A stretch of DNA of 64,000 nucleotides from Mangrovimicrobium sp048323675 (GTDB lineage Bacteria > Pseudomonadota > Gammaproteobacteria > Pseudomonadales > Halieaceae). The position numbers were made by a program, and so were the translations under genes. The DNA lies in the NCBI RefSeq assembly GCF_048323675.1, contig NZ_JBLWFK010000004.1, positions 434,001 to 498,000 on the forward strand, given 5' to 3'. Shown piece after piece: positions 34,871-44,149 of the stretch (position 1 is its first letter; every line of letters begins with the position of its first letter). Below the pieces are notes generated by a model. The model searched no databases. It was not told the origin of the DNA and worked only from the letters and a program-made list of their open reading frames with translations.

Positions 34871-37230
34871 TCTTCGATCACCGCGCTCACTCCCAGCCGG
34901 TTGATGCCGGCCAGCAGCGCGGCGGGGTCGAGCACATTGAAATCCACCGCATATTCCCTGCCGCCATCGAAGGCGAGGTAGGCGGAATAGGCCCCGTCCA
35001 CCACGCTGTAGCCAACCCCCGCGATCCCCGGCAGCTGCCGCAGCCCGGCCTCGACATCCGCGCGCGCGGCCTGCAGCGACTCGCGCAGCGGCAGGCTGTC
35101 CACCAGCGCCCGGGCGCTCACCAGGGTGGCGCTGGCCGCCGGAATCCGCTCGATGTTGTCGGCGGCGGCGAGGATATCTGCGGCCTGTCCGGCGCTGAGT
35201 ACGTCGCGGTTGATGCGGTAGCTGTCGCTGACGCTGATGGTTTTGATCAGTATATCGACGGAGACGGTGACGCTGACCGTTCGATCGATGTGCCGGTAAT
35301 CGTAAGCGGCGTACAGTGCCTGGCGCAGCGCCTCGCGGACCGCGTCGTCGTCATCCTGCGCAGCGCGGTCGCGCAGTGCCTCCATGGCATCGATGTAGGG
35401 AGCGATTTCCACCCGCGCCTTGCTCCGCGCACTGCTCGCCGCGGAGCTGGCGATACTGTCGCGCTTGCTGTCCGAGGGAGTGCAGATACCCAGGGCGCAG
35501 TAACGGCGGCTGTTGATTTCACTGCGCACGCCCGCATAAACGGCGGAGTAGACATCCCCCGGGATGGCCTCGACCCGGGCAATCGCCTCGGCGGTAATCG
35601 TCGGGATCACCGCGCGCAGGCCACGCAGGCTGAGCTCGAACTGGTAGTCCGTCGCCGCGGCCTCCAGGTCGTCGAGCGCCGCGTCGAGCTGTGCTTCTAC
35701 ATCGTCGAATACCTCCCCGGCACTGCGTCGCAGGTAGGTGCCAATTTCCGCATCGAGGTCGACGCTGGCATGGGTCTCCCCGTCGACAAAACTGATGGAC
35801 ACCGGCATCAGCAGCGCCGGCAATTCCACCCTGGCCTGCATGCTGACGCCCTCGTTGCGGATGAGGATTTTGCCGCGCAGGTCCGCTGCGGGCAGGACCG
35901 ACCGGTAGCCGCCCGCGAGCGTGGCCCGCAGCGTGCCCGCGGCGTCAGCGGCAAAGGTCGCACGCAGGCGGGTGGCGGGCAGGATCGGCATCCAGTCCGG
36001 CTGCCAGGCGACATCGGGTTCGATATTGGCGTAGAGCGAAAGCCGCTGCTGGGCCGCCCCCCTGAGGGGCTGCACGTCGAAATTTGCGCTGGCTTCGGCG
36101 AGGTCGAAGTCGAACAGGCCGAAGCCCAGGATGGCGAAGGCGACGCTGGCGTGACCGTTGAAACCGGCGAAGTAACCCACCGGTGAAGCGAAGGGATCGG
36201 CGAGGTCGATATCGGCGAAAGTCGGGTCGCGGACGATGTACTCGCCGCGCAGGTTCAGGATATCGAAGATCTTGATGCCGACGGATTTCTCCCCGGTCTC
36301 GTAGCGATGGCCGTAGAAGGCCACCGCTCCGGCAATGCCCCCGAGGGGCACATAGGGCAGCAGGCCCTGGTCGGACTCGGCCTCGCCGCGGGCTTCGCCC
36401 AGCAGGTTGCCGTAGCGGTAGAGCATCTTGTCGACGAGGTCGTGCACCAGGATCACGCTGCCGCCGAAGGGCGGGTCGATGCTCACCAGCGTGCCGCCGC
36501 CGGCGCGATCACCGACCTCGAGTTCGACCCCGCCAGTGAGGTAGAACAGCAGGTATTGCCGCTCGTCGATCAGCCGGATATTGATGTCTTCGTCAGCGTT
36601 CAGCTGCGCACCGCTGTACAGGCCGACCTGCGCCCGGCTGGTGCCGATCACGCCGATGTAATCGGTCAACTGGCGTGGCAGGACGGTGCCGCCGAACAGC
36701 GACAGGACTTCCCCCTCGCTGTCGAAGCGGATGTCCACGTCGGAGTCGGTCAGGGCCTGTTCCGGCGTGGCCGCGGGCGACAGGCGGAAGCTGCCCTGGA
36801 TATTGATCCCCCCCGGTATCGGGGTTTCACTGCCCTCGACACTGAGGTCATCCCGGACGAGCCGCGGATTCTCGAGAAACACCGGGCGGAGGTAAAAGGA
36901 CCGTCCGGATTCGAGGATTGCCAGCAGGCTGGCGTTGTCCGCGAAACCGCGGGTGGACAGCGCGCAGTTGCCCTGGCGGTTGGCGCACAGGGCGCCAGCG
37001 CCGGCCGCCCAGCCGAGGAAGGCGTTGTTTCCCGCCGGCCTGGCCGCGAAGACTTCACTGAAATTCTGGTCGACCACCTCGAGGGTGCAGGTGCTCCCGG
37101 GCCCGCACTGGTAGGCCCCGGACTGGCTGACCACGCTGCCGCCCGCGGGCACCTCGACCACCAGCCTGCAGGCCGGCAGCAGGGCGATGAGAACGACCAC
37201 GACAAGGCGCTTCGCCCACCGGGTTTCCAT
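34867..37230 (-). CDS. Large lipoprotein of unknown function with InlB-like repeat near the N-terminus
   Basis: A 787-residue protein with a lipoprotein signal (LIALLPACRLVV). Residues of about 25-115 look like a divergent InlB-type repeat (NNAFLGWAAGAGALC, CALSTRGFADNASL). The remainder is rich in alternating beta-type segments, many starting with Gly-Asp, plus a helical Ala/Arg/Glu region (about residues 510-640). I recognise no catalytic motif. The ATG at 37228-37230 has AAGGAGG 9 nt upstream. It converges on the response regulator; the two stop codons overlap in one CTAG. It could be an outer-membrane-anchored surface or assembly protein, perhaps under the neighbouring two-component system. 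Confidence 0.75.
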   Translation of the reverse strand: METRWAKRLVVVVLIALLPACRLVVEVPAGGSVVSQSGAYQCGPGSTCTLEVVDQNFSEVFAARPAGNNAFLGWAAGAGALCANRQGNCALSTRGFADNASLLAILESGRSFYLRPVFLENPRLVRDDLSVEGSETPIPGGINIQGSFRLSPAATPEQALTDSDVDIRFDSEGEVLSLFGGTVLPRQLTDYIGVIGTSRAQVGLYSGAQLNADEDINIRLIDERQYLLFYLTGGVELEVGDRAGGGTLVSIDPPFGGSVILVHDLVDKMLYRYGNLLGEARGEAESDQGLLPYVPLGGIAGAVAFYGHRYETGEKSVGIKIFDILNLRGEYIVRDPTFADIDLADPFASPVGYFAGFNGHASVAFAILGFGLFDFDLAEASANFDVQPLRGAAQQRLSLYANIEPDVAWQPDWMPILPATRLRATFAADAAGTLRATLAGGYRSVLPAADLRGKILIRNEGVSMQARVELPALLMPVSISFVDGETHASVDLDAEIGTYLRRSAGEVFDDVEAQLDAALDDLEAAATDYQFELSLRGLRAVIPTITAEAIARVEAIPGDVYSAVYAGVRSEINSRRYCALGICTPSDSKRDSIASSAASSARSKARVEIAPYIDAMEALRDRAAQDDDDAVREALRQALYAAYDYRHIDRTVSVTVSVDILIKTISVSDSYRINRDVLSAGQAADILAAADNIERIPAASATLVSARALVDSLPLRESLQAARADVEAGLRQLPGIAGVGYSVVDGAYSAYLAFDGGREYAVDFNVLDPAALLAGINRLGVSAVIED

Positions 37231-37355
37231 GGCATGACGCCTCCTTCGACTCCGGGTCGCGACCAGTATGCCCCCCGCAGCGGACTCGCCCAATGAGGGA
37301 TTTTCCTCATTTTGTTCACGGGCCGGGCGGGCTGCGGGATGGTAGACTTGCCCGC

Positions 37356-38171
37356 ATGAACTTCGACCACGACAAGATCTGCGCCGCCATCGTCGAGACC
37401 GCGGCCCAGGAAATCATGCCCCTGTGGCAGAATCTCGAATCCCACCAGATCGAACTCAAGCAGGCCAATGATGCGGTGACCGTCGCCGACCGCGCCTGCG
37501 AGCAGGTGCTCAGCAAACGCCTGGCAGCCCTGCTGCCCGGGTCGCTGGTCATCGGTGAAGAGGCGGTTCACGAAAATCCCGCACTGCTCGACGCCCTGCT
37601 CGGCGACGCGCCGGTGTGGGTGCTCGACCCGCTCGATGGCACCAATAACTTCGCCGCCGGCGACGGCCCCATCGCCACCATGGTGGCGCTGGTGAAAAAG
37701 GGAGAGACGCTCGGCGCATGGATTCATTATCCGGTGCGCCAGCAGACCCTGTTCGCCGAGCGCGGTGCTGGCAGCTGGCTGGACGGTGAACGGGTTTCCG
37801 TCAGCGCCTACGACGGCGCCATGAACGCCGTGAGCGGCGCCATGTCCGCCAAGTACCTGCCGCAACACCTGAAGGCGCAGGCGCTGCGCGGCGCCAGCAG
37901 CCTCGGCCACCACTGGGCCAGCGGCTGCGCCGGCTTCGACTACCTGATGCTGGTGACCGGCAACTGCCAATACCTGTTCTACTACCGGACGCTGGTCTGG
38001 GACCACGCCCCGGGCGTGCTGATCGCCAACGAGGCCGGCGCGGTGACCGGTCGCTACGACGGCAGCCCCTACCGCCCGGAGGCTGACGGCGTGGGCCTGA
38101 TTTGCGCCAGCGACGCCGCCATCTGGCAGGAACTGCAGCGGAGGACACTGCCCGCAGGCGCCATGCAATGA
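37356..38171 (+). CDS. Inositol monophosphatase family phosphatase
   Basis: A 271-residue member of the IMPase/FBPase/CysQ superfamily. Metal and phosphate-binding motifs are VIGEEAVHENP, VLDPLDGTNNFAAGDGP and LVWDHAPGVLIANEAGG-like LVWDHAPGVLIANEAGAVTG. The ND at residues 35-36 (QANDAVTVADRACEQ) is the usual first-motif position. It hydrolyses a small phosphomonoester such as inositol-1-phosphate, fructose-1,6-bisphosphate or PAP; sequence alone does not settle which. It overlaps the following L,D-transpeptidase by 4 nt (ATGA). The ATG at 37356 lacks a strong ribosome-binding site. Confidence 0.88.
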   Translation: MNFDHDKICAAIVETAAQEIMPLWQNLESHQIELKQANDAVTVADRACEQVLSKRLAALLPGSLVIGEEAVHENPALLDALLGDAPVWVLDPLDGTNNFAAGDGPIATMVALVKKGETLGAWIHYPVRQQTLFAERGAGSWLDGERVSVSAYDGAMNAVSGAMSAKYLPQHLKAQALRGASSLGHHWASGCAGFDYLMLVTGNCQYLFYYRTLVWDHAPGVLIANEAGAVTGRYDGSPYRPEADGVGLICASDAAIWQELQRRTLPAGAMQ

Positions 38172-38734
38172 GGCGCCGTTCGGTACTGCCTGTCCTGTTC
38201 TGCCTGGCCTGTGCCGGCTTCGGCGCCCGGTCGCTCGCCCAGCCACCGGCCAACCAGCCCTGGCTGCTGATCGACACCAGCGCCATGACCGTGAGCATCA
38301 TGCGCGGCGACAGTTCGGTCAAAACCTACGACAACATGGCCATCGGCAGCGGCGGCACCAGCTGGGACAAGCGCCGCGGCGACGGCAAGACGCCGCTGGG
38401 CGAGTTCCGTATTCTGGAAATCCGCCCCAGCGCCCGCTTCGACCTGTTCATGGCCATCGACTACCCGACCATTCACCACGCGCTGCAAGCGCGCTCCCAG
38501 GGCGATCTCAGCGATGCCGAGTTCGCCCGCATCGAGTCCGCCTGGCACGCCAGGCGCTGGCCGCCACAGGACACCGTACTCGGCGGCCACCTGGGTATCC
38601 ACGGCACCGGCGCCGGCAGCCTGGAAATACACCGCGACATCAACTGGACGGATGGCTGTATCGCCCTGACCAACGAACAGGTGGAGGACCTGGCCACCCG
38701 AATAGGTCCGGGCACCTTTGTCAGGATACGCTAA
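38168..38734 (+). CDS. Periplasmic L,D-transpeptidase (YkuD domain)
   Basis: A 188-residue protein with a signal peptide (about residues 1-24, ending SLAQ). The YkuD domain holds GDGKTPLGEFRI and the catalytic segment HGTGAGSLEIHRDINWTDGC, with the nucleophilic Cys followed by IALTNEQVEDL. The H...G-C spacing is standard. Such enzymes make 3-3 crosslinks in peptidoglycan or attach Lpp-type lipoproteins to it. An Lpp-like lipoprotein gene lies 70 nt downstream, which fits the second role. The start overlaps the phosphatase stop. Confidence 0.9.
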   Translation: MRRRSVLPVLFCLACAGFGARSLAQPPANQPWLLIDTSAMTVSIMRGDSSVKTYDNMAIGSGGTSWDKRRGDGKTPLGEFRILEIRPSARFDLFMAIDYPTIHHALQARSQGDLSDAEFARIESAWHARRWPPQDTVLGGHLGIHGTGAGSLEIHRDINWTDGCIALTNEQVEDLATRIGPGTFVRIR

Positions 38735-38804
38735 ACTGAACCATTGCTGTCAGGGGCTGTCCTGATAGATTCACGATAACGTGAGCACTACCAAGGAGAA
38801 TCAA

Positions 38805-39083
38805 ATGAAATCACTTTACAGGGTTACTGCGGCCGGCCTGATGCTGGCGGCACTGGCGGGGGCAACTGGCTGCGCGTCGACGTCAGACATGAACGCCCTG
38901 CGCGCAGACATGCAGTCGGATATCGACAAGGCCAACGCCACTGCCAGCCAGGCCGCCGCGGACGCCGCTGCAGCCCGCCAGGAAGCCGCTGCCGCGCGCG
39001 CGGCCGCCGAGCAGGCGAATGCCACTGCCCAGGACACCAACGAAAAACTGGACCGGATGTTCAAAAAGTCCATGTACAAGTAA
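38805..39083 (+). CDS. Lpp/OprI-like alanine-rich murein lipoprotein
   Basis: A 92-residue lipoprotein with lipobox GATGC (Cys 23). The mature part is an Ala-rich helix with heptad patterning (DKANATASQAAADAAAARQE), as in Pseudomonas OprI and E. coli Lpp trimeric coiled coils. It ends FKKSMYK; a C-terminal Lys is what L,D-transpeptidases attach to peptidoglycan. AAGGAGAA precedes the ATG. TTGCTG (38744-38749) and TAGATT (38766-38771) with 16-nt spacing could be its own promoter. The preceding gene is an L,D-transpeptidase. A strong hairpin follows. Confidence 0.88.
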   Translation: MKSLYRVTAAGLMLAALAGATGCASTSDMNALRADMQSDIDKANATASQAAADAAAARQEAAAARAAAEQANATAQDTNEKLDRMFKKSMYK

Positions 39084-39131
39084 ATACACCCGGCCCGTGT
39101 AATTCCTGCGGGCCAGGAAGTACAATCCCCT

Positions 39132-39157
39132 CAGGCCCACCCCGGTGGGCCTGTATT
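39132..39157 (+). terminator. Terminator-like hairpin after the Lpp-like gene
   Basis: A perfect 9-bp stem, CAGGCCCAC (39132-39140) with GTGGGCCTG (39145-39153), has a 4-nt loop and is followed by TATTTAT. It lies 49 nt after the lipoprotein stop and before the PQQ dehydrogenase. Confidence 0.75.
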
Positions 39158-39252
39158 TATCAACGCAGAAACCCGCCCAGGCCCGCCTCCGGACAACGTG
39201 GTTTCGCCGCGTCCTGAACAGAGCCAGAATAAAATCAACGGGGTTTCAATCC

Positions 39253-41403
39253 ATGCAGTATTTCAGACTTTTTGTCCTGTCGCTGGCAGTGGCCGGCGCC
39301 GGTTGCAGCGGCGACAAGGGACCCACAGCGCCCGACCCGCAACAGGTTCCAGCGGTCTCCGCAGCGCCGGCGCAGTCCGCGCCCGCGGCGGCCGATTCGA
39401 CGGACTGGCCCAACTTTGGCGGCGATGGCAGGGAACAGCACTACAGCCCCCTCGCCCAGGTCAACCTCGACACCGTCGGCAAACTCAAGCTGGCCTGGTA
39501 TTACGACCTCGAGGACGGCTTTTCCGTCTCCACCCCGGTGAAGGGCGGTGACAAACTGTTCACCACCACCGGCCACAGCCATATCCGCGCCTTCGACGCG
39601 GCCAGCGGCAAGCTGCTCTGGGAATACGACGCCGGGGTCCGCGAGATCGCCCAGTCACCCCTGCACCTGAGCTGGGGCAACAAGGGCATCGCCTGGTGGG
39701 ACCACAAGGTCTATCTCGCCACCACCGACGGCCGGGTGATTGCGCTGGATGACAGCAGCGGCGAACCGGTGTGGGAGGCCCGCCAGTACGCGCTCGACGA
39801 GATCCGCTACAGCAATGGCGCGCCCCGGGTCTTCGACGGCAAGGTCATCATCGGCCACGGCGGCGCCGATATCACGCCGATTCGCGGCTACGTCACCGCC
39901 TATGACGCCGAAAACGGCGAACAACTCTGGCGCTTCTACACCACCCCGGGCGACCCCAACAGCCCCGCCACCAGCAAGGCGGAAGAGATGATGCGCGCCA
40001 CCTGGAACGGCGACTGGTACGGCAAGGGCGGCGGCGGCACTGCCTGGAACGCCTTCAGCTACGACGCCGAACTGGACCTGCTCTACCTCGGGGTCGGCAA
40101 CGGCTTCCCCTACAACCACCTGATGCGCAGCCCTGGCGGCGGCGACAACCTGTTCCTCGCCTCCATCGTCGCGGTCAAACCGGACACCGGCGAATACGTC
40201 TGGCACTACCAGGTCTGCCCCGCCGAACAGTGGGACTGCACCGCGGTGCAGGACATGACCATCGCCAACCTGGAGATCGACGGCAAGCCGCGCCGGGTAC
40301 TGATGCAGGCGCCGAAAAACGGTTTCCTCTACGTGCTGGACGCCGCCACCGGCGAGTTCATCTCCGCGGAGAAAATCGCCAAGGTGACCTGGGCGGAAAA
40401 AATCGACCCGCAGACCGGGCGCCCGGTGGAAAACCCCGCCATGCGCTTCGAGGGCCTCGGCGACAAACTGTTCGAGCTCTGGCCCGGCCCCCAGGGCGCC
40501 CACAGCTGGCTGCCCCAGGCTTTCAGCCCGCGCACCGGCCTGGTGTATATCCCGATCATGGAAATGGGCGCCCTCTTCGGGCCGCCGCAGCCCAACATGA
40601 CCGGGATCACCGCCAACATGGGCGTGACCATGATCCCCGACCCCGATCTCCCGGAAAGCCGCCGCAGCTACCTGCGAGCCTGGGACCCGGTCAAACAGCA
40701 GGAGGCCTTCACTATCGACCTGCCCGGCGACTGGCCCGGCGGGGTACTGGCCACCGCCGGCGACCTGATCTTCCAGGGGCGCATGGACGGTTACCTGAAG
40801 GCTTATAACGCCAGCACCGGCGAGGAAGTCTGGTCCTGGAAAACCGCCTCACCGGTTGTCGCAGCGCCGATCGCCTACAGCGTGGACGGCCGCGAGTACA
40901 TCACCGTGCTCACCGGCAACGGTTCCCAGGGGGGCGGCCTGCTGGCCACCGGCAACGCCGCCTACCGCACCGATTACCGGCTGCCGCGCCGGGTGCTGAC
41001 CTTCGCCATCGACGGCGCGGCAACGCCGCCGGATGTGACGCTGCCGGAGCGCGTGCCGCTGGAGGACCCGGATTTCATCCCCGACCCGGAGAAAATCCAG
41101 GCGGGCGCCCTTACCTTCCACAGCGGCTGCCTGGTGTGCCATGGCATGCAGGCCATCGGCGGCGGCGCCGCCCCGGACCTGCGCTACTCGCCGATGATCC
41201 TCAGCGCCGAGCTGTTCCAGTCGGTCGTCAGGGACGGCGCGCTCAAGCCCCGCGGCATGCCGCCCTCGCCGCAGCTGTCCACCGACGAGCTGGAAAACAT
41301 GCGCCACTACCTGCGTTTTCGCGCCATGCAGGCGGCCCAGGCCGCCGGTGGTGAAGCGGGTGCCGAGCAGCCGGCGACACCGCAAATCTCCACCGGTACC
41401 TGA
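39253..41403 (+). CDS. PQQ-dependent dehydrogenase with C-terminal cytochrome c domain (atypical)
   Basis: A 716-residue periplasmic quinohemoprotein with a lipoprotein signal (AGAGC). An eight-bladed beta-propeller covers about residues 45-590. It has GYVTAYDAENGEQLWRFYTT, the Ca2+-site region GVGNGFPYN and the catalytic Asp in EQWDCTAVQ. A cytochrome c domain follows, with CLVCH at about residue 626 and a Met ligand near RGMPPSP. It would oxidise an alcohol, sugar or similar compound and pass electrons to heme. The family's vicinal Cys-Cys disulfide is absent, and two Cys flank the catalytic Asp instead. The ATG at 39253 gives the best signal; the longer frame adds a non-secretory leader. 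Confidence 0.88.
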   Translation: MQYFRLFVLSLAVAGAGCSGDKGPTAPDPQQVPAVSAAPAQSAPAAADSTDWPNFGGDGREQHYSPLAQVNLDTVGKLKLAWYYDLEDGFSVSTPVKGGDKLFTTTGHSHIRAFDAASGKLLWEYDAGVREIAQSPLHLSWGNKGIAWWDHKVYLATTDGRVIALDDSSGEPVWEARQYALDEIRYSNGAPRVFDGKVIIGHGGADITPIRGYVTAYDAENGEQLWRFYTTPGDPNSPATSKAEEMMRATWNGDWYGKGGGGTAWNAFSYDAELDLLYLGVGNGFPYNHLMRSPGGGDNLFLASIVAVKPDTGEYVWHYQVCPAEQWDCTAVQDMTIANLEIDGKPRRVLMQAPKNGFLYVLDAATGEFISAEKIAKVTWAEKIDPQTGRPVENPAMRFEGLGDKLFELWPGPQGAHSWLPQAFSPRTGLVYIPIMEMGALFGPPQPNMTGITANMGVTMIPDPDLPESRRSYLRAWDPVKQQEAFTIDLPGDWPGGVLATAGDLIFQGRMDGYLKAYNASTGEEVWSWKTASPVVAAPIAYSVDGREYITVLTGNGSQGGGLLATGNAAYRTDYRLPRRVLTFAIDGAATPPDVTLPERVPLEDPDFIPDPEKIQAGALTFHSGCLVCHGMQAIGGGAAPDLRYSPMILSAELFQSVVRDGALKPRGMPPSPQLSTDELENMRHYLRFRAMQAAQAAGGEAGAEQPATPQISTGT

Positions 41404-41411
41404 GTGGCTCG

Positions 41412-42350
41412 TCAGTAGACCGGAATCCGGCTGCCGGAGATTTTCACGGGCAGCCCACTGGGCCGGGCCAGCTCCCGCTCGATGGCGGCCACGTTGATAG
41501 ACGTCGGCCGCTGGAACAGGGCCGCGTCCACTGCGTTTTCCGCGAGTGTATACAGGTCTGAATGTTCCGGGCTCGCACCCTCCAGCGGCGGATAGACCTG
41601 GATGTAGAGCTCATCGCCGTACCAGCCTACCTTCACCGGCTGGTTGATGATGCGTACCGGGGTGCCGACCGGTACCGTCTCATAGAGGGTTTCAATATTT
41701 TCCGGCAGCAGGCGTACACAGCCGTGGGACACCTGCATGCCCACCCCGAATTCCTTGTTGGTGCCGTGCATCAGGTAACCGGGAATGCCCAGGCGCAGCG
41801 CGTAACGCCCCAGCGGGTTATCCGGTCCGGGGGGAACGACTCGCGGCAGGGGGTCGCCCTGCTCCGCGTGCTCCCGGCGGATACTTTCCGGCGGTGTCCA
41901 CGACGGATCTTTCTGCTTGGAAATCACCCGGGTTTCGCCCAGGGGTGTCTCCCAGTCCATGCGTCCGATACCCACCGGGAAGGAGTAGACCACCGGCTCC
42001 TCGCCCCGCGCGGGTTTCGGGTAGTAGTAAACCCGCATTTCCGGCAGGTTCAGCACCAGCCCCTCGCGCGGCGCATCCGGCAGGATATGCCGGGAGGGCA
42101 GCACTACCCGGGTCCCGGCTCCGGGCAACCAGCGGTCGACCTCGGGATTGGCGAGCACGATCGCCTCCTGGCCGACGTCGTTGCGGCGGGCGATATCGAT
42201 CAGGGTGTCCTGCTGCAGCGCCGTGACCGACATCTCCATGCCGACCAGGCTGAACTCCGCCGGCGGCAGGTAATACATGGCCGCACCGGCAGTACCCGGA
42301 AGCCAGCCCAGGGCGATAACCAGAGTGACGGGAAAACGGAAAATACGCAT
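41412..42350 (-). CDS. L,D-transpeptidase with LysM-like N-terminus (ErfK/YbiS type)
   Basis: A 312-residue protein. Signal peptide about residues 1-23. A LysM-like segment (LQQDTLIDIARRNDVGQEAI, NPEVDRWLPGAGTRVVLP) is followed by the YkuD catalytic domain, with the nucleophile in HGTNKEFGVGMQVSHGCVRL. This is the E. coli ErfK/YcfS/YbiS layout, whose members attach Braun's lipoprotein to peptidoglycan. The start overlaps the ggt stop by 1 nt (TAATG), so it is translationally coupled to a gamma-glutamyltransferase. It is convergent with the PQQ dehydrogenase. Confidence 0.92.
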   Translation of the reverse strand: MRIFRFPVTLVIALGWLPGTAGAAMYYLPPAEFSLVGMEMSVTALQQDTLIDIARRNDVGQEAIVLANPEVDRWLPGAGTRVVLPSRHILPDAPREGLVLNLPEMRVYYYPKPARGEEPVVYSFPVGIGRMDWETPLGETRVISKQKDPSWTPPESIRREHAEQGDPLPRVVPPGPDNPLGRYALRLGIPGYLMHGTNKEFGVGMQVSHGCVRLLPENIETLYETVPVGTPVRIINQPVKVGWYGDELYIQVYPPLEGASPEHSDLYTLAENAVDAALFQRPTSINVAAIERELARPSGLPVKISGSRIPVY

Positions 42351-44149
42351 TACCAGGCGACTACCGTACCGTCCTTGCGCATCTCGGTCGCGCCCTGGTA
42401 GACACCGCTGTGCGGGTCGCGCCAGATAGCCTGGTAGCCGCCGAAGCGCACACCGCTGCTGTCGATCTCCACCCGGTAACCCATGCCGCGCAGGCGTTCC
42501 GCCGTCGCCGCGGGCACGCCCGCCTCCAGGTAGAGGGTACCCAGGGGGTCCTCGTCGACCCCGGTGGGCTGGCGGCCGCCCTCGTGCATGAAGCGCGCGG
42601 CGTCGCCGGCCTCCTGCAGGTTCATGCCGTAGTCAATAAGGTTGACCAGCACCTGGACGTGACCCTGGGGCTGCATGGAGCCGCCCATCAACCCGAAACT
42701 CATCAGCGGCTGGCCGTCCTGCATCAGGAAGCCGGGGATGATGGTCTGGAAGGGTCGCTTGCCGGGGGCGTAGACGTTCGGGTGCCCGGGCTCCAGGGAA
42801 AACAGCTCGCCCCGGTCCTGGAACATGAAGCCGAGCCCGTTCGCGACCATCCCCGAGCCCATGCCCCGGTAATTGGACTGGATCAGCGAGACCATCATGC
42901 CGTCGGCGTCGGCCACCGTGAGGTAGGTGGTGTCGCCCTCGCCCTCGACTTTCGGTTCACCGGGGCCGAATGCGGGCGAAGCTTTCACCGGGTCGATCAG
43001 CGCAAAGCGCTCCCGGCCATAGGCATCGGAGAGCAGCGCGGTCTCCGGGAAGGCGCTGAAAGCGGGGTCGGCGTAGTAGCGGGCCACGTCCTCGAAGGCC
43101 AGCCGCTTGGCTTCCACCATGTAGTGGAAAACCTCGGCCGACTCGCGCGGCCACTGCTTTAACTCAACGTTTTTCAGGATCGACAGCATCTGCAGGGCGG
43201 CGAAACCCTGGCCGTTGGGCGGCAGCTCGTAGAGCTGGTAGCCGCGGTAATCGACGCTGGCCGGCGCAACCCACTCGCCGCGATGGGCGGCGAAGTCCGC
43301 GTATTCCAGGCCGCCGTCCATGGTCGCGAAATAATCGGCCATGGCCCGCGCGAGGCTACCGCTGTAAAACGCCTCCCGGCCGTCGCGGCCTATGGTTTCC
43401 AGGGTTGCCGCCAGCTCCGGATTGCGGAAGATTTCCCCGGCCGCGGGCGCCGAACCATCGCGAAACCAGGTTGCGCGGATATTCGCCAGTTCCGGCCGGC
43501 CCGCGTAGACGCGACTGAAATATGCCCAGTTGCGATCGAGGTAATAGGCGATGACGGGAGACACCGGGAAACCGTCCCGGGCATAGCCGACCGCAGGGGC
43601 CAGCACTTCCGCCATGGGCAGTTTGCCGAAGCGCTCGTGCAGCGCAAACCAGGCGTCCACGGTGCCGGGAACCGTTACCGGCAGCGGGCCGATGGCGGGG
43701 ATACCTTGCGCATTGCTCCCCGGCGCACCCGCCGCCCTGCCCGCGGCAATCCGCGCCTGCAGCTGCGCCAGGTCCTGGTTCTGTGGCGAGCGCCCGGAGC
43801 CGTTGTAGCCCTGCAGTTCGCCGCTCGCGGGGTCCCAGACAATGGCGAACAGGTCGCCGCCGATGCCGCAGCCGGTGGGTTCCATCAACCCCAGCGCCGC
43901 GTTGGCGGCAATCGCCGCGTCCACCGCAGAACCGCCGCGGCGCAGGATATCCAGCGCCACCTGCGAGGCCAGCGGCTGGGCGGTGGCGGCCATGCCGTGC
44001 TCGCCGTAGACCGGGCTGCGCGACCAGGCGGCGCCCACCGGTCGGCCACCGGGACCGAGTGCGCTGTCGGTATTACTCACTGTCGGGGCCGGGGTGCTGC
44101 AGGCGCTGAGCAGGAGCAGGGCGGGCAATAACTGGCATAGACTTCTCAT
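42350..44149 (-). CDS. ggt: Gamma-glutamyltransferase, lipoprotein form
   Basis: A 599-residue Ntn hydrolase precursor with a lipoprotein signal (LLLLSAC). Conserved blocks are GMAATAQPLASQVALDILRR, MEPTGCGIGGDLFA and the cleavage/nucleophile region DTTYLTVADADGMMVSLIQS, where the Thr becomes the N-terminus of the small subunit. NYRGMGSGMV follows. It transfers or hydrolyses the gamma-glutamyl group of glutathione and related compounds in the periplasm. Being a predicted lipoprotein is less common than a free periplasmic form. It is cotranscribed with the L,D-transpeptidase. The ATG at 44147-44149 starts a normal lipoprotein leader. Confidence 0.92.
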   Translation of the reverse strand: MRSLCQLLPALLLLSACSTPAPTVSNTDSALGPGGRPVGAAWSRSPVYGEHGMAATAQPLASQVALDILRRGGSAVDAAIAANAALGLMEPTGCGIGGDLFAIVWDPASGELQGYNGSGRSPQNQDLAQLQARIAAGRAAGAPGSNAQGIPAIGPLPVTVPGTVDAWFALHERFGKLPMAEVLAPAVGYARDGFPVSPVIAYYLDRNWAYFSRVYAGRPELANIRATWFRDGSAPAAGEIFRNPELAATLETIGRDGREAFYSGSLARAMADYFATMDGGLEYADFAAHRGEWVAPASVDYRGYQLYELPPNGQGFAALQMLSILKNVELKQWPRESAEVFHYMVEAKRLAFEDVARYYADPAFSAFPETALLSDAYGRERFALIDPVKASPAFGPGEPKVEGEGDTTYLTVADADGMMVSLIQSNYRGMGSGMVANGLGFMFQDRGELFSLEPGHPNVYAPGKRPFQTIIPGFLMQDGQPLMSFGLMGGSMQPQGHVQVLVNLIDYGMNLQEAGDAARFMHEGGRQPTGVDEDPLGTLYLEAGVPAATAERLRGMGYRVEIDSSGVRFGGYQAIWRDPHSGVYQGATEMRKDGTVVAW

